Virus record (IMG/VR): IMGVR_UViG_3300021519_000013
Span: 1-53,708 of that record
Length of the DNA: 53,708 nt
Source: a virus
Reading direction: 5' to 3' (one strand)
Shown: positions 5,500-12,454 of the stretch, piece by piece
How positions within the stretch are numbered: position 1 is the stretch's first letter
How the letters are laid out: the number at the start of each line of letters is the position of its first letter
Made by a program: the position numbers and the translations under genes
The notes under the pieces: model-generated
Databases searched by the model: none
Told to the model about the DNA's origin: nothing
Seen by the model: only the letters and a program-made list of their open reading frames with translations

Positions 5500-5994
5500 A
5501 TGTACATAAAGTATTTGGAGTATCCGCCGGTTCCTAATGAACTGCTACCTCCCATTGATCAAATTATTAATAGTAAAAAGATGGATATTCCACATTGTGG
5601 CAATGTAGATCCAAATGATGTGTTTAATAGTTTTAGTACAAGAACATTATCAAAAGAACTGGATCATTGGATTACAGACACGTTCAAATGTCAATATTAT
5701 GCCAACTATCAAATATTAATTGGCAATAATCCTATCCATATTGATTTGCAACATTTTCCAGGAGCTAGAATAGTTGCGTTTAACTATCTACTGGATCAGG
5801 GTGGCGATAATGTTATAACAACTGTATATGACAAAGATCATGCAGTATTACAATCGGAGAGAATAGATCTACACCGTTGGCATATGTTAAGAACAAGCAT
5901 GCCACATAATGTCATGGGAATAGAGCCTGGAAAAATTAGAGTTGCATTAAGTGTAACACCCATAATGCATCCCAAAGGCAATAAGAATGCTTGA
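5500..5994 (+). CDS. Fe(II)/2-oxoglutarate-dependent oxygenase-like protein
   Basis: A 164-residue protein with the facial-triad pattern of 2OG-Fe(II) oxygenases: HID (H80, D82), a distal His in MPHNV (H136) and an Arg in KIRVALS (R147) suited to 2-oxoglutarate. The surrounding RWHMLRT/PHNVMG/RVALSVTP pattern is typical of short phage and cyanobacterial members. The probable reaction is hydroxylation of an unknown substrate. The ATG at 5500 is favoured because a late octamer precedes it by 5 bases. A TTG at 5476, overlapping the upstream stop, would add 8 residues. The stop overlaps the next gene. Confidence 0.75.
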   Translation: MYIKYLEYPPVPNELLPPIDQIINSKKMDIPHCGNVDPNDVFNSFSTRTLSKELDHWITDTFKCQYYANYQILIGNNPIHIDLQHFPGARIVAFNYLLDQGGDNVITTVYDKDHAVLQSERIDLHRWHMLRTSMPHNVMGIEPGKIRVALSVTPIMHPKGNKNA

Positions 5995-7216
5995 TGAGGA
6001 AATCAAAGCGGCTCGCAATGGCTGCTATTATTATAATGGCAAGGTATACTTTCTCAGAGAAGATGCATTTGAGGACATGCTTGCCAATAAAGAATATGAC
6101 AGTAAGTTAAAATTTTTATTCAATGATCATATATTTTCCAAGTTGAATTGGTCCATTGAGCCGGATGTTAATTTGGATATATTGTATAAAATTAGAGCAC
6201 AGCAACTTAGAGACAAATACAAGTATCTAATATTAGGGTTCAGTGGCGGAAGTGATAGTACTCAAATTTTAGAAACATTCCTCAAGAATAATATTTTCAT
6301 TGACGAAATTCAAACTGCACACAATGTTAAAATGTCACGTGGCATAGATCAACAAGTGCTAATGTCAGACCCTGATCTAAATTTATTTTTGGAATATGAT
6401 CTTGCAGTGGAACCCATGCTTAAAAAAGTAAAGCAACTTAGTCCCAATACAAAAATTACAGTCATTGATAGTTCTGACTTTTTGCATCAGGAAATTCAAA
6501 AAAAGTCATACAAGTTTTTATCTATTGGCACAGGAAAAGAAAAAGGCATATCTCAGAGACTAACATCAACCATGGGCATTTCCATTGCACAGTATTATCT
6601 TTATAAACAACTAAATGTTTTTGAAAGTAAAGACAAGGATAATGTAGCAATTATAAGAGGCATTGAAAAACCACAGTTGTCGGTTGTTGATGGTAATCTA
6701 GTATTTCATTTTAATGACTTGTCGTTGTTGTCCATATCACAAATGTTTGCGGGCACACTTGATCCTACCTATACCATGGAAGATTTCTTCTGGTCGCCTG
6801 ATGCACCACTTATTCCCATAAAACAAAGTCACCTTATTAAAAAATGTCTTGAATCGGATAAAAATTTCCTAACATTTTTTCTGGAACAAAAATCGGAATT
6901 CAATGAATATTTCAAAAGTAATAAACTGGAATTGTCAAGACCCAAAGCAATAATGCTTGAGCGTTCATATAATTCCATAATCTATCCAGACTGGGATACA
7001 CGAACATTTGTTGCCCCAAAATCAACAACTGACATACCTGAGTTGAAACTATATAGTAAGGTAGTGGGGAAGCATAATACATATGGTGCGCTCAAAGATA
7101 ATTTAAAATACGTGGAATCACATTGGGGGAAACTTACCAATACAAGCCAACTATTAAAGAATCTACAGAGTAGGCCCTACAATTTAGGAGTACTAAATCT
7201 AAAATGTTTAACATAA
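5987..7216 (+). CDS. PP-loop ATP pyrophosphatase family protein
   Basis: A 409-residue protein with an N-type ATP-pyrophosphatase PP-loop, SGGSDS (86-91), after an 80-residue N-terminal region. The layout resembles the synthetase half of asparagine synthetase-like enzymes, which adenylate a carboxylate or carbonyl and then transfer an amine, but no glutaminase domain is present. Related folds also occur in tRNA-modifying enzymes. The start overlaps the 2OG oxygenase gene by 8 bases and the end overlaps the binding-protein gene by 13, so the genes are translationally coupled. A second PP-loop gene follows at 9172. Substrate unknown. Confidence 0.8.
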   Translation: MLDEEIKAARNGCYYYNGKVYFLREDAFEDMLANKEYDSKLKFLFNDHIFSKLNWSIEPDVNLDILYKIRAQQLRDKYKYLILGFSGGSDSTQILETFLKNNIFIDEIQTAHNVKMSRGIDQQVLMSDPDLNLFLEYDLAVEPMLKKVKQLSPNTKITVIDSSDFLHQEIQKKSYKFLSIGTGKEKGISQRLTSTMGISIAQYYLYKQLNVFESKDKDNVAIIRGIEKPQLSVVDGNLVFHFNDLSLLSISQMFAGTLDPTYTMEDFFWSPDAPLIPIKQSHLIKKCLESDKNFLTFFLEQKSEFNEYFKSNKLELSRPKAIMLERSYNSIIYPDWDTRTFVAPKSTTDIPELKLYSKVVGKHNTYGALKDNLKYVESHWGKLTNTSQLLKNLQSRPYNLGVLNLKCLT

Positions 7217-8124
7217 AAACTTTAATACTATCATTGGGATTGTATGCAGCAACACACACTGCTATGGCTGCCGAACAGGTAGTTATATACTCAAGATTTG
7301 TTGCCAATCAAGAATTTGGTATCATGAATCAATTCATTGCCGATGAACTTAATAAGATGCAAACAGATTATGAATTTAGAACCGCAGTGATTGCCGGTTC
7401 ACAAGGCATTGCGGCTGAATTGAGGGCATTAGCAGCCGTAAAAGAAGGTAAAAAAGTTCTTGTCGCTGGGACAATTAGTAACTTTACATTTAATAGATAT
7501 TTTAATCCTGAAACACCCAATCAACCAAACGTATTTGAGCCTGTGATTAACTTGGTGAGTCTTCCCGCTGGAATTCTTGTTAGTCCATCCAGCAATATTA
7601 ATTCAGTGGATGAATTAGTAAGCTATTTGAAAAGTAAGCCTGTAGCGTATAGAGCAACCAGTCTTGGTGCTATAAGTCATACATTTTTAGATTTAGTTTT
7701 TAGAAAGTACAAGGGTATAACAAATGTCAAGGATCTACAATATCCAATTAAAGAGATACCGCGTAACATACTAACAGGTGAAGCAGATTATACACTGTCG
7801 TCAATTGAAGGAAATGACCAATTGCTTAAGCCTATACTGATAACCAGTGGCGTAAAAAATAAAAAATATGCAAATATACCAACGGCAGATTCAGTTGGTA
7901 TGCCGGATCTGTTACCAGTTACGGCTTCTTTATTATATGTGCCAGTTGATCAACCCAAGTTATCAATTGATCTAAAGGATATGCTTCTTAAAATATGCCA
8001 AAACTCTAAATTTAGTGAACTAGCAGATAAATTTGATATGGATAGAGATTGTGTCATTGATGGGCAACAGTTATCTGATACAATGAATAAGCATCAAAAT
8101 TTTATTTTAAAGTACAAAGATTAA
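7204..8124 (+). CDS. Bug/TctC-type periplasmic substrate-binding protein
   Basis: A 306-residue protein with a clear signal peptide (K5, hydrophobic core, cleavage near TAMA-AEQ at 22/23). The mature part has the Bug/TctC plan: a start like VVIYSRFVANQ, a central VSLPAGILVSPSSNINSVDE region and YRATSLGAISH as a ligand-loop analogue. In bacteria these proteins deliver carboxylates and related small molecules to tripartite tricarboxylate transporters or act as sensors. No transporter gene is near. A phage copy could feed a host TTT transporter or scavenge a ligand. It is embedded in the oxygenase/PP-loop operon. Confidence 0.75.
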   Translation: MFNIKTLILSLGLYAATHTAMAAEQVVIYSRFVANQEFGIMNQFIADELNKMQTDYEFRTAVIAGSQGIAAELRALAAVKEGKKVLVAGTISNFTFNRYFNPETPNQPNVFEPVINLVSLPAGILVSPSSNINSVDELVSYLKSKPVAYRATSLGAISHTFLDLVFRKYKGITNVKDLQYPIKEIPRNILTGEADYTLSSIEGNDQLLKPILITSGVKNKKYANIPTADSVGMPDLLPVTASLLYVPVDQPKLSIDLKDMLLKICQNSKFSELADKFDMDRDCVIDGQQLSDTMNKHQNFILKYKD

Positions 8125-8693
8125 TAATTTAAACTCAAGCCAAATAAAATACTATGACGGTTATTGTTGGATCTATTAAATCCCTCGTGCCAAGAATCAT
8201 GCATATTAGCGGCCAGCCAACCTTTCCCCCATCCTGTAGTCATTCTAATGGGGTTATTGTAATGCTGGTCTGTGTAAAATATAGTGCTTTGCTGTGGATC
8301 ATCTCCTGTAATTAGATAACACATACCGGCAGCAACAAGCATACGACTATCAAGATGTATTGCAGTATTATGCCCTGGCTTGTCCAGCACTGGAGTACAG
8401 ATTGTTTTGGTGATGTTTTTCATTTCATTTGGGGACTTGGCCCAATAGCCAGCAAACAATGGCTCTGAATATAGAACATCAACTATTGTATTTTTAAATT
8501 CAACAGTGAAAAAATAATCAACTAATGACTTAAAAGCTGGATCCTTGACAGAATTTAATACGGATCTTAAATTAAAATCAGTCTGTCCATATGCAACTTC
8601 ATTTGTTACCCAATCCTCATTGGTAATATCAAATTTTGGTATGTTAAAATCAACTTCAAATACAAAATCACGCTGCTTATTAAATGTTAACAT
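8121..8693 (-). CDS. Fe(II)/2-oxoglutarate-dependent oxygenase-like protein
   Basis: A 190-residue protein carrying a 2OG-oxygenase triad: HLD (H113, D115), WHEGF (H169) and NRHSIL with Arg R179. PGHNTAIHLDSR and the WHEGFNRSNNNRHS tail look like the short-chain hydroxylases seen in marine phages. The ATG at 8693 is preferred over a TTG at 8735 because AATAAATA on the minus strand lies 4 bases before it. It is divergent from the fatty-acid-hydroxylase gene and convergent with the binding-protein gene, overlapping it by 4 bases. Substrate unknown. Confidence 0.75.
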   Translation of the reverse strand: MLTFNKQRDFVFEVDFNIPKFDITNEDWVTNEVAYGQTDFNLRSVLNSVKDPAFKSLVDYFFTVEFKNTIVDVLYSEPLFAGYWAKSPNEMKNITKTICTPVLDKPGHNTAIHLDSRMLVAAGMCYLITGDDPQQSTIFYTDQHYNNPIRMTTGWGKGWLAANMHDSWHEGFNRSNNNRHSILFGLSLNY

Positions 8694-8697
8694 CCAA

Positions 8698-8705
8698 TAT
8701 TTATT
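8698..8705 (-). promoter_or_regulatory. late promoter-like octamer AATAAATA
   Basis: Followed on the minus strand by TTGG and then ATG (8693). It is one half of a divergent pair with the plus-strand octamer at 8722. Confidence 0.5.
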
Positions 8706-8721
8706 GGGGCAAAATGTTCTA

Positions 8722-8729
8722 AATAAATA
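8722..8729 (+). promoter_or_regulatory. late promoter-like octamer AATAAATA
   Basis: Followed by TTGCAA and then GTG (8736), with a TTG directly at 8730. It forms a divergent promoter pair with 8698-8705, only 16 bases apart. Confidence 0.5.
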
Positions 8730-8735
8730 TTGCAA

Positions 8736-9185
8736 GTGGAATACATTTTTTGCTTTACTGCTTGGACGTTATTGATTTATTGGACACATAGGCTTGCTCA
8801 TGTGATTCCCATAATGAACTCGTGGCATAGAGATCATCACAGTCAAGTGTCAAATGGTACCTATAAAGGACTACACTGGACAAACCTATTTTTGTTTTTT
8901 GATAGTTGGCGTAGTACCGCAGATCAATGGGCAACTGAAGTTGTCCCCACACTACTTTTTGCCGCCATTACAGATGAATGGTGGATTGTTGCTTTTTATT
9001 ATATATGGGCAGCATTTATTCAAGAAGCGATAGAACATAATCACACATTTAACATATACCCATTTTTAACAAGCGGACAATGGCATCTAATTCATCACGA
9101 AAACAATGAAAAAAACTTTGGAGTATTTGTTCCCATATGGGATATATTGTTTGGGACCTATGAGACAGTAAATGACAACACATAA
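8736..9185 (+). CDS. Fatty acid hydroxylase/sterol desaturase superfamily membrane protein
   Basis: About 149 residues with the histidine boxes of the FA_hydroxylase superfamily: HRLAH, HRDHH, a HNH, and HLIHH followed by NFGVFVPIWDILFGTY, the family's hallmark ending. These His residues bind a di-iron centre that hydroxylates or desaturates lipids. Two or three hydrophobic segments (FCFTAWTLLIYW, VVPTLLFAAI, WWIVAFYYIWAAF) indicate a membrane protein. It is shorter than most cellular members. The start is either GTG 8736 or TTG 8730; no ATG lies before the second His box. A lipid or hydrophobic-substrate hydroxylase role is inferred. Confidence 0.8.
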   Translation: MEYIFCFTAWTLLIYWTHRLAHVIPIMNSWHRDHHSQVSNGTYKGLHWTNLFLFFDSWRSTADQWATEVVPTLLFAAITDEWWIVAFYYIWAAFIQEAIEHNHTFNIYPFLTSGQWHLIHHENNEKNFGVFVPIWDILFGTYETVNDNT

Positions 9186-9990
9186 TAATTGGATGACGCA
9201 TAACTTAAGTGAACGTTTCAATAACAAAAATGAACCTTTTGTTGTTGACCTACATCCCTATCAATTTACATCAATGAATTTTAGCGAAGCTTCTGATTAC
9301 ACCGCCAAGCTAATATATCAAAAATATTCCAAAATATTCTTAAGTTTTAGCGGAGGATTGGATAGTGATTATGTGTTTCATGTGTTTAAAAGGAATAACA
9401 TACCGTTTGATCCTATAATTGTTAAAACATCAGGCAATGCACTTGAAATGAAGTATGCGTTGCACACATGCAAAAAATTTGATGTGACTCCCATAATTTT
9501 AACTTTGGATGACCATGAATACTTGTCTTTCCTTGATTTACAAGTAATTGGGGAAATATCTGGCAGTGGTCTTTGTGCAATTCCTGGAATATTTGCATGT
9601 GAATATGCCAAAGCAAATTCCGGTATTTGTGTTATTGGCGAACATATGATTGACAATGATGATGAATCAATATTTCCTGGCATGAACGAATGGGATTTTT
9701 ACAATGAGGTCTTTGTGGGTGAGGAGCACAATGTTCCATTTTTCAATTATACTGTTGAGCTTACAAATGCCATGCTAGAATCCATGAACAATGATACAAT
9801 TGATGAATGGAAACATAAGCTTTACAATCTAACATATAGACCCATTATTGATTACCAATTTGATACAAAGTTTCAAATGATAAAGTATACCATGTTTAAA
9901 AAACAAAAACAAAGACCAGTGAATCACTTTGATCCAGGGAGTAAAGAACAGCTACTATCATTGTTTAGTAGGTTTAAAATTGATAAATAA
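9172..9990 (+). CDS. PP-loop ATPase family protein (asparagine synthetase-like)
   Basis: A 272-residue protein with PP-loop SGGLDS (60-65) in a KIFLSFSGGLDSDYV context, typical of N-type ATP pyrophosphatases. It is a compact relative of the PP-loop protein at 5987. Such domains activate a substrate as adenylate before amide, thio or amine transfer. The start overlaps the membrane hydroxylase by 14 bases; an ATG at 9193 is an alternative. No glutaminase or sulphur-transfer cysteine motif is apparent. Substrate unknown. Confidence 0.78.
   Translation: MTTHNNWMTHNLSERFNNKNEPFVVDLHPYQFTSMNFSEASDYTAKLIYQKYSKIFLSFSGGLDSDYVFHVFKRNNIPFDPIIVKTSGNALEMKYALHTCKKFDVTPIILTLDDHEYLSFLDLQVIGEISGSGLCAIPGIFACEYAKANSGICVIGEHMIDNDDESIFPGMNEWDFYNEVFVGEEHNVPFFNYTVELTNAMLESMNNDTIDEWKHKLYNLTYRPIIDYQFDTKFQMIKYTMFKKQKQRPVNHFDPGSKEQLLSLFSRFKIDK
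9982..9989 (+). promoter_or_regulatory. late promoter-like octamer GATAAATA
   Basis: Lies 22 bases before the ATG at 10012, with an AAAGGA ribosome binding site between them. This is the normal leader arrangement, unlike the neighbouring accessory genes. Confidence 0.5.
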
Positions 9991-10011
9991 TTCAGTAAAG
10001 GATTAACTGCC

Positions 10012-10509
10012 ATGAGTTTTGCTTACACATTGATTCAAACAGTACAAAAAACATCAGACAAGGGTTGGACTGCTGTTATAATGGGTAATATTACCAATAC
10101 ATATAGTTCAACTGTTGATTCAAGAGATGATCTTTGTTCTAATAGACCCGAAACATTAGCAAAGGCAGTTTCAGATTTTATGCTTGTATTGGATCCACCT
10201 CAGTTTCCTGTAAATTTTGATGGTAAACCTTGGGAATTCAAAAAACTTTGGGATAGACGCTGGGTAGATGACAATACCTTACAATTTTTAAATTATTTTG
10301 ACTCACTACAAGATGCTCAAAATTGGTATCTAAATTGGTTTTCCAGACCATTTGTTCCATACACATCAGGATATTATAATACAAGTTGGCAGATTGTTGA
10401 TGGTGAAGGCAACCAACATCCCTTGCCTGAAATTACTTTTGAATGGAAACGTTCAAAAGAATTTGTTGATCCTGAATTTACCCCAGGATTGAATCCCAAT
10501 TTAATTTAA
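10012..10509 (+). CDS. Hypothetical protein
   Basis: A 165-residue soluble protein that I do not recognise. It is rich in aromatic residues, with repeated Trp (DKGWTAV, KPWEFKKLWDRRWVDD, AQNWYLNWFS, EFEWKRS-like), and lacks Cys-rich or transmembrane segments. Good ribosome binding site AAAGGA and a late-type octamer upstream suggest expression in the virion-production phase. It is the last protein gene before tRNA-Asn. Its expression pattern would suit a virion or assembly role, but no motif supports one. Confidence 0.7.
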   Translation: MSFAYTLIQTVQKTSDKGWTAVIMGNITNTYSSTVDSRDDLCSNRPETLAKAVSDFMLVLDPPQFPVNFDGKPWEFKKLWDRRWVDDNTLQFLNYFDSLQDAQNWYLNWFSRPFVPYTSGYYNTSWQIVDGEGNQHPLPEITFEWKRSKEFVDPEFTPGLNPNLI

Positions 10510-10537
10510 TTGACATTTATAAAAAGACATATATAAT
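10510..10537 (+). promoter_or_regulatory. sigma70-like promoter upstream of tRNA-Asn
   Basis: TTGACA (10510-10515), 16-base spacer, consensus TATAAT (10532-10537), placed 15 bases before tRNA-Asn. Confidence 0.65.
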
Positions 10538-10552
10538 GACATAATAGTTCGT

Positions 10553-10628
10553 TTCCCGATAGCTCAGTTGGTAGAGCATTCGACTGTTAATCGAATGGTC
10601 CTAGGTTCGAGTCCTAGTCGGGGAGCCA
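10553..10628 (+). tRNA. tRNA-Asn (GTT)
   Basis: Acceptor ttcccga/tcgggga, D-arm tagctcagttggtagagc, anticodon stem ttcga/tcgaa with loop ctgttaa giving GTT, discriminator G and encoded CCA. Confidence 0.94.
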
Positions 10629-10632
10629 CTAA

Positions 10633-10706
10633 GCGGGTATGATGTAATGGCAGCCTGAAACCTTGCCAAGGTTTACGCAGCGGTTCGATTCCGCTTACCC
10701 GCTCCA
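10633..10706 (+). tRNA. tRNA-Gly (GCC)
   Basis: Perfect acceptor gcgggta/tacccgc, anticodon stem aaacc/ggttt with loop ttgccaa giving GCC, discriminator T and encoded CCA. Confidence 0.94.
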
Positions 10707-10931
10707 CTTTTATAGGATTCGCCACAACCACTACGTTGGAATCAGATGGGAGATGGTCACCTGTCCCAAAGTATGTTGTGCCTCTTGTACATTGTTGTTA
10801 TGACCGAAACAATGTATCGCAGGATGAGGGCGCTACTATCGAGTAGCAGGCTGGCGGAGTGGTTGAGACCCACAACTTAATTCACTTAGGTTTAGCAACG
10901 TCATCGGTAGCCTCCCCGCAAGGGAGGTTTT
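10707..10931 (+). ncRNA. candidate structured non-coding RNA ending in an intrinsic terminator
   Basis: No open frame with a good start explains this 225-base stretch. It holds several stable hairpins: tacattgtt/aacaatgta (9 bp, about 10789-10820), gctac/gtagc with a 6-base loop (about 10832-10847), gttg/caac with a 7-base loop (about 10863-10877) and a final GC-rich terminator. A tRNA-Ser-like D-arm string, tggcggagtggttgaga, is embedded without a matching acceptor. It follows tRNA-Gly and could be a separate small RNA processed from the tRNA transcript, or a decayed tRNA plus leader. No Rfam family is recognised. Confidence 0.4.
10911..10931 (+). terminator. intrinsic terminator
   Basis: CCTCCC-CGCAA-GGGAGG hairpin (6 GC-rich pairs) followed by TTTTCT. 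It lies 51 bases before the ANL gene and may end the tRNA-Asn/tRNA-Gly/ncRNA transcript or attenuate the ANL operon. Confidence 0.75.
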
Positions 10932-10981
10932 CTATTGATCAAGTATTTGACAGCATAATTACTGCTAAGGAAGGCTTTTCA

Positions 10982-12454
10982 ATGATTAATCAACAGTACA
11001 ACATCGCACAGAGAATTCTCGCCGAACTACAGAAAGACGCAAACAGAGTCGTATTTGAAACCAAGCGTGGTCCAATGACAGCTGGTAGGTTTGCCAACAT
11101 GATCATCAGCTTTGGCATCCATCTACAGCATCGCGGGGTTGTTCAAGGCAGCGTTATTGGATTAGACTGTGTACATGGACCTGTTGGATTTGCACTGACA
11201 TTAGCATCAACATTGAATGGTGCCACATGGGTAAATGTGAACAAAGCAATACTTAATGCCAAGTTACATATGGACATTGTTGTACATAACACTCCAAAAG
11301 AGATTATCGGAGCAAATGTACATAAGATTACACCAGAGTGGTTTAAAGCTCCAGAAGGATTTAAGCCTCCAGTCACATTCCCCGGGTATAAGACAGAAGA
11401 TGATATCTGGATGGTTGCTCAGAGCAGTGGCACAACTGGCAGTATTAAGTTCATGCCAATTACCTACAAGCAGTGGTTTGCTAGAGCAACTGACTTAGAA
11501 CGTCGTAAGGTACGCTTCCCTGGCAAGCACGGCCAGTTCTGTAGCTTGTTTCATCCATTAAAAAGTACAAGCCAAAGCGATGTGCAAGCAGCCGTGCTAA
11601 ATGGCACTAAGGTACTTCTAACATTTCCATCATACGATGATATGCGAACAGTTAAAGATCTCGTTGTAATGGGATCACTTAGCCAGATGGAGTTTACAAT
11701 TAAGGATGCTGCTGAGCCTACTACACCAATCGATACTTCAATCAATTTAAATGGCAGCGCAGTAAGCGCACAGCAGATTGATCGCTTCCTAAGATACTTC
11801 AAGTCAGTATGGGTTGAGTATGGCGCAACTGAGACCACAAAGACGGCAATGAAGCCCATCACAGAAGCAGGCACATACAACGGATCAGTTGGCGCTATCT
11901 TACCAGGTACTGAGTATCGCATTATTGACGATGAGGGTAACGATGCAGAAGAAGGGCAGTTGCTATTAAAAACTGAGGGAATGATCACTGGCTATATCAA
12001 CGAACCAGAACTAACAGCAGCACACTTTATTGATGGATGGTTCTACACGGGAGACATTGCTTCATATATCAATGGCGAATTGTTTCTCAAAGGTCGTCAG
12101 TCTGATAGTTTAAATATTGGTGGTGTCAAGATTGACCCTGCCAAGATTGATGCTGTACTCAAAGAAGTACCAGGTATCAAGGATGCTATAACATTTCAGA
12201 ATCCAGAGTTTCCCACATACAATCAATTACAGGCATTGATTGTCGCTGATGGTGATCACAAGATAATTGGGGATGCCGCTGCCGCTGCCATGATGGAAAA
12301 ATTTGGAATTACACGCTTACCACGTAGAGTGTTCTTTGTCAATAGCATTCCACAGAACGAGAATGGCAAACCTATGCGTAAGGAAGCAGCAGAGTTAGTT
12401 AAAGGGAAGGAGCCTGTTGTAATCATCAATTATAAGCCACAGGGTAAAGAATGA
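10982..12454 (+). CDS. ANL-superfamily adenylate-forming enzyme (first of two)
   Basis: A 490-residue ANL (acyl-CoA synthetase/adenylation domain) enzyme. Core motifs are in order: phosphate loop SSGTTGSIKF (148-157), YGATE (280-284), YTGD (355-358) with the ribose-binding Asp, hinge GRQSDS (371-376) leading into LNIGGVKIDP, and the C-terminal catalytic Lys in NENGKPMR (K463). It should activate a carboxylic acid as acyl-AMP; no carrier-protein or CoA-specific signature is evident. A GTG-initiated extension to 10859 runs through the terminator and was rejected in favour of the ATG preceded by AAGGAAGG. It overlaps its paralogue by 4 bases (ATGATAA). Confidence 0.85.
   Translation: MINQQYNIAQRILAELQKDANRVVFETKRGPMTAGRFANMIISFGIHLQHRGVVQGSVIGLDCVHGPVGFALTLASTLNGATWVNVNKAILNAKLHMDIVVHNTPKEIIGANVHKITPEWFKAPEGFKPPVTFPGYKTEDDIWMVAQSSGTTGSIKFMPITYKQWFARATDLERRKVRFPGKHGQFCSLFHPLKSTSQSDVQAAVLNGTKVLLTFPSYDDMRTVKDLVVMGSLSQMEFTIKDAAEPTTPIDTSINLNGSAVSAQQIDRFLRYFKSVWVEYGATETTKTAMKPITEAGTYNGSVGAILPGTEYRIIDDEGNDAEEGQLLLKTEGMITGYINEPELTAAHFIDGWFYTGDIASYINGELFLKGRQSDSLNIGGVKIDPAKIDAVLKEVPGIKDAITFQNPEFPTYNQLQALIVADGDHKIIGDAAAAAMMEKFGITRLPRRVFFVNSIPQNENGKPMRKEAAELVKGKEPVVIINYKPQGKE

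Noticed and set aside
5987-7216. Asparagine synthetase B
   Set aside because: The PP-loop is present, but the N-terminal Cys-type glutaminase domain is missing and the length is too short.
10840-10915. tRNA-Ser gene
   Set aside because: The string tggcggagtggttgaga looks like a tRNA-Ser D-arm, but there is no matching acceptor stem, anticodon arm, T-loop or CCA.
10859-10981. N-terminal extension of the first ANL protein from a GTG at 10859
   Set aside because: It would translate through the intrinsic terminator and has no paralogue counterpart. The ATG at 10982 has a strong ribosome binding site and matches the paralogue N-terminus.
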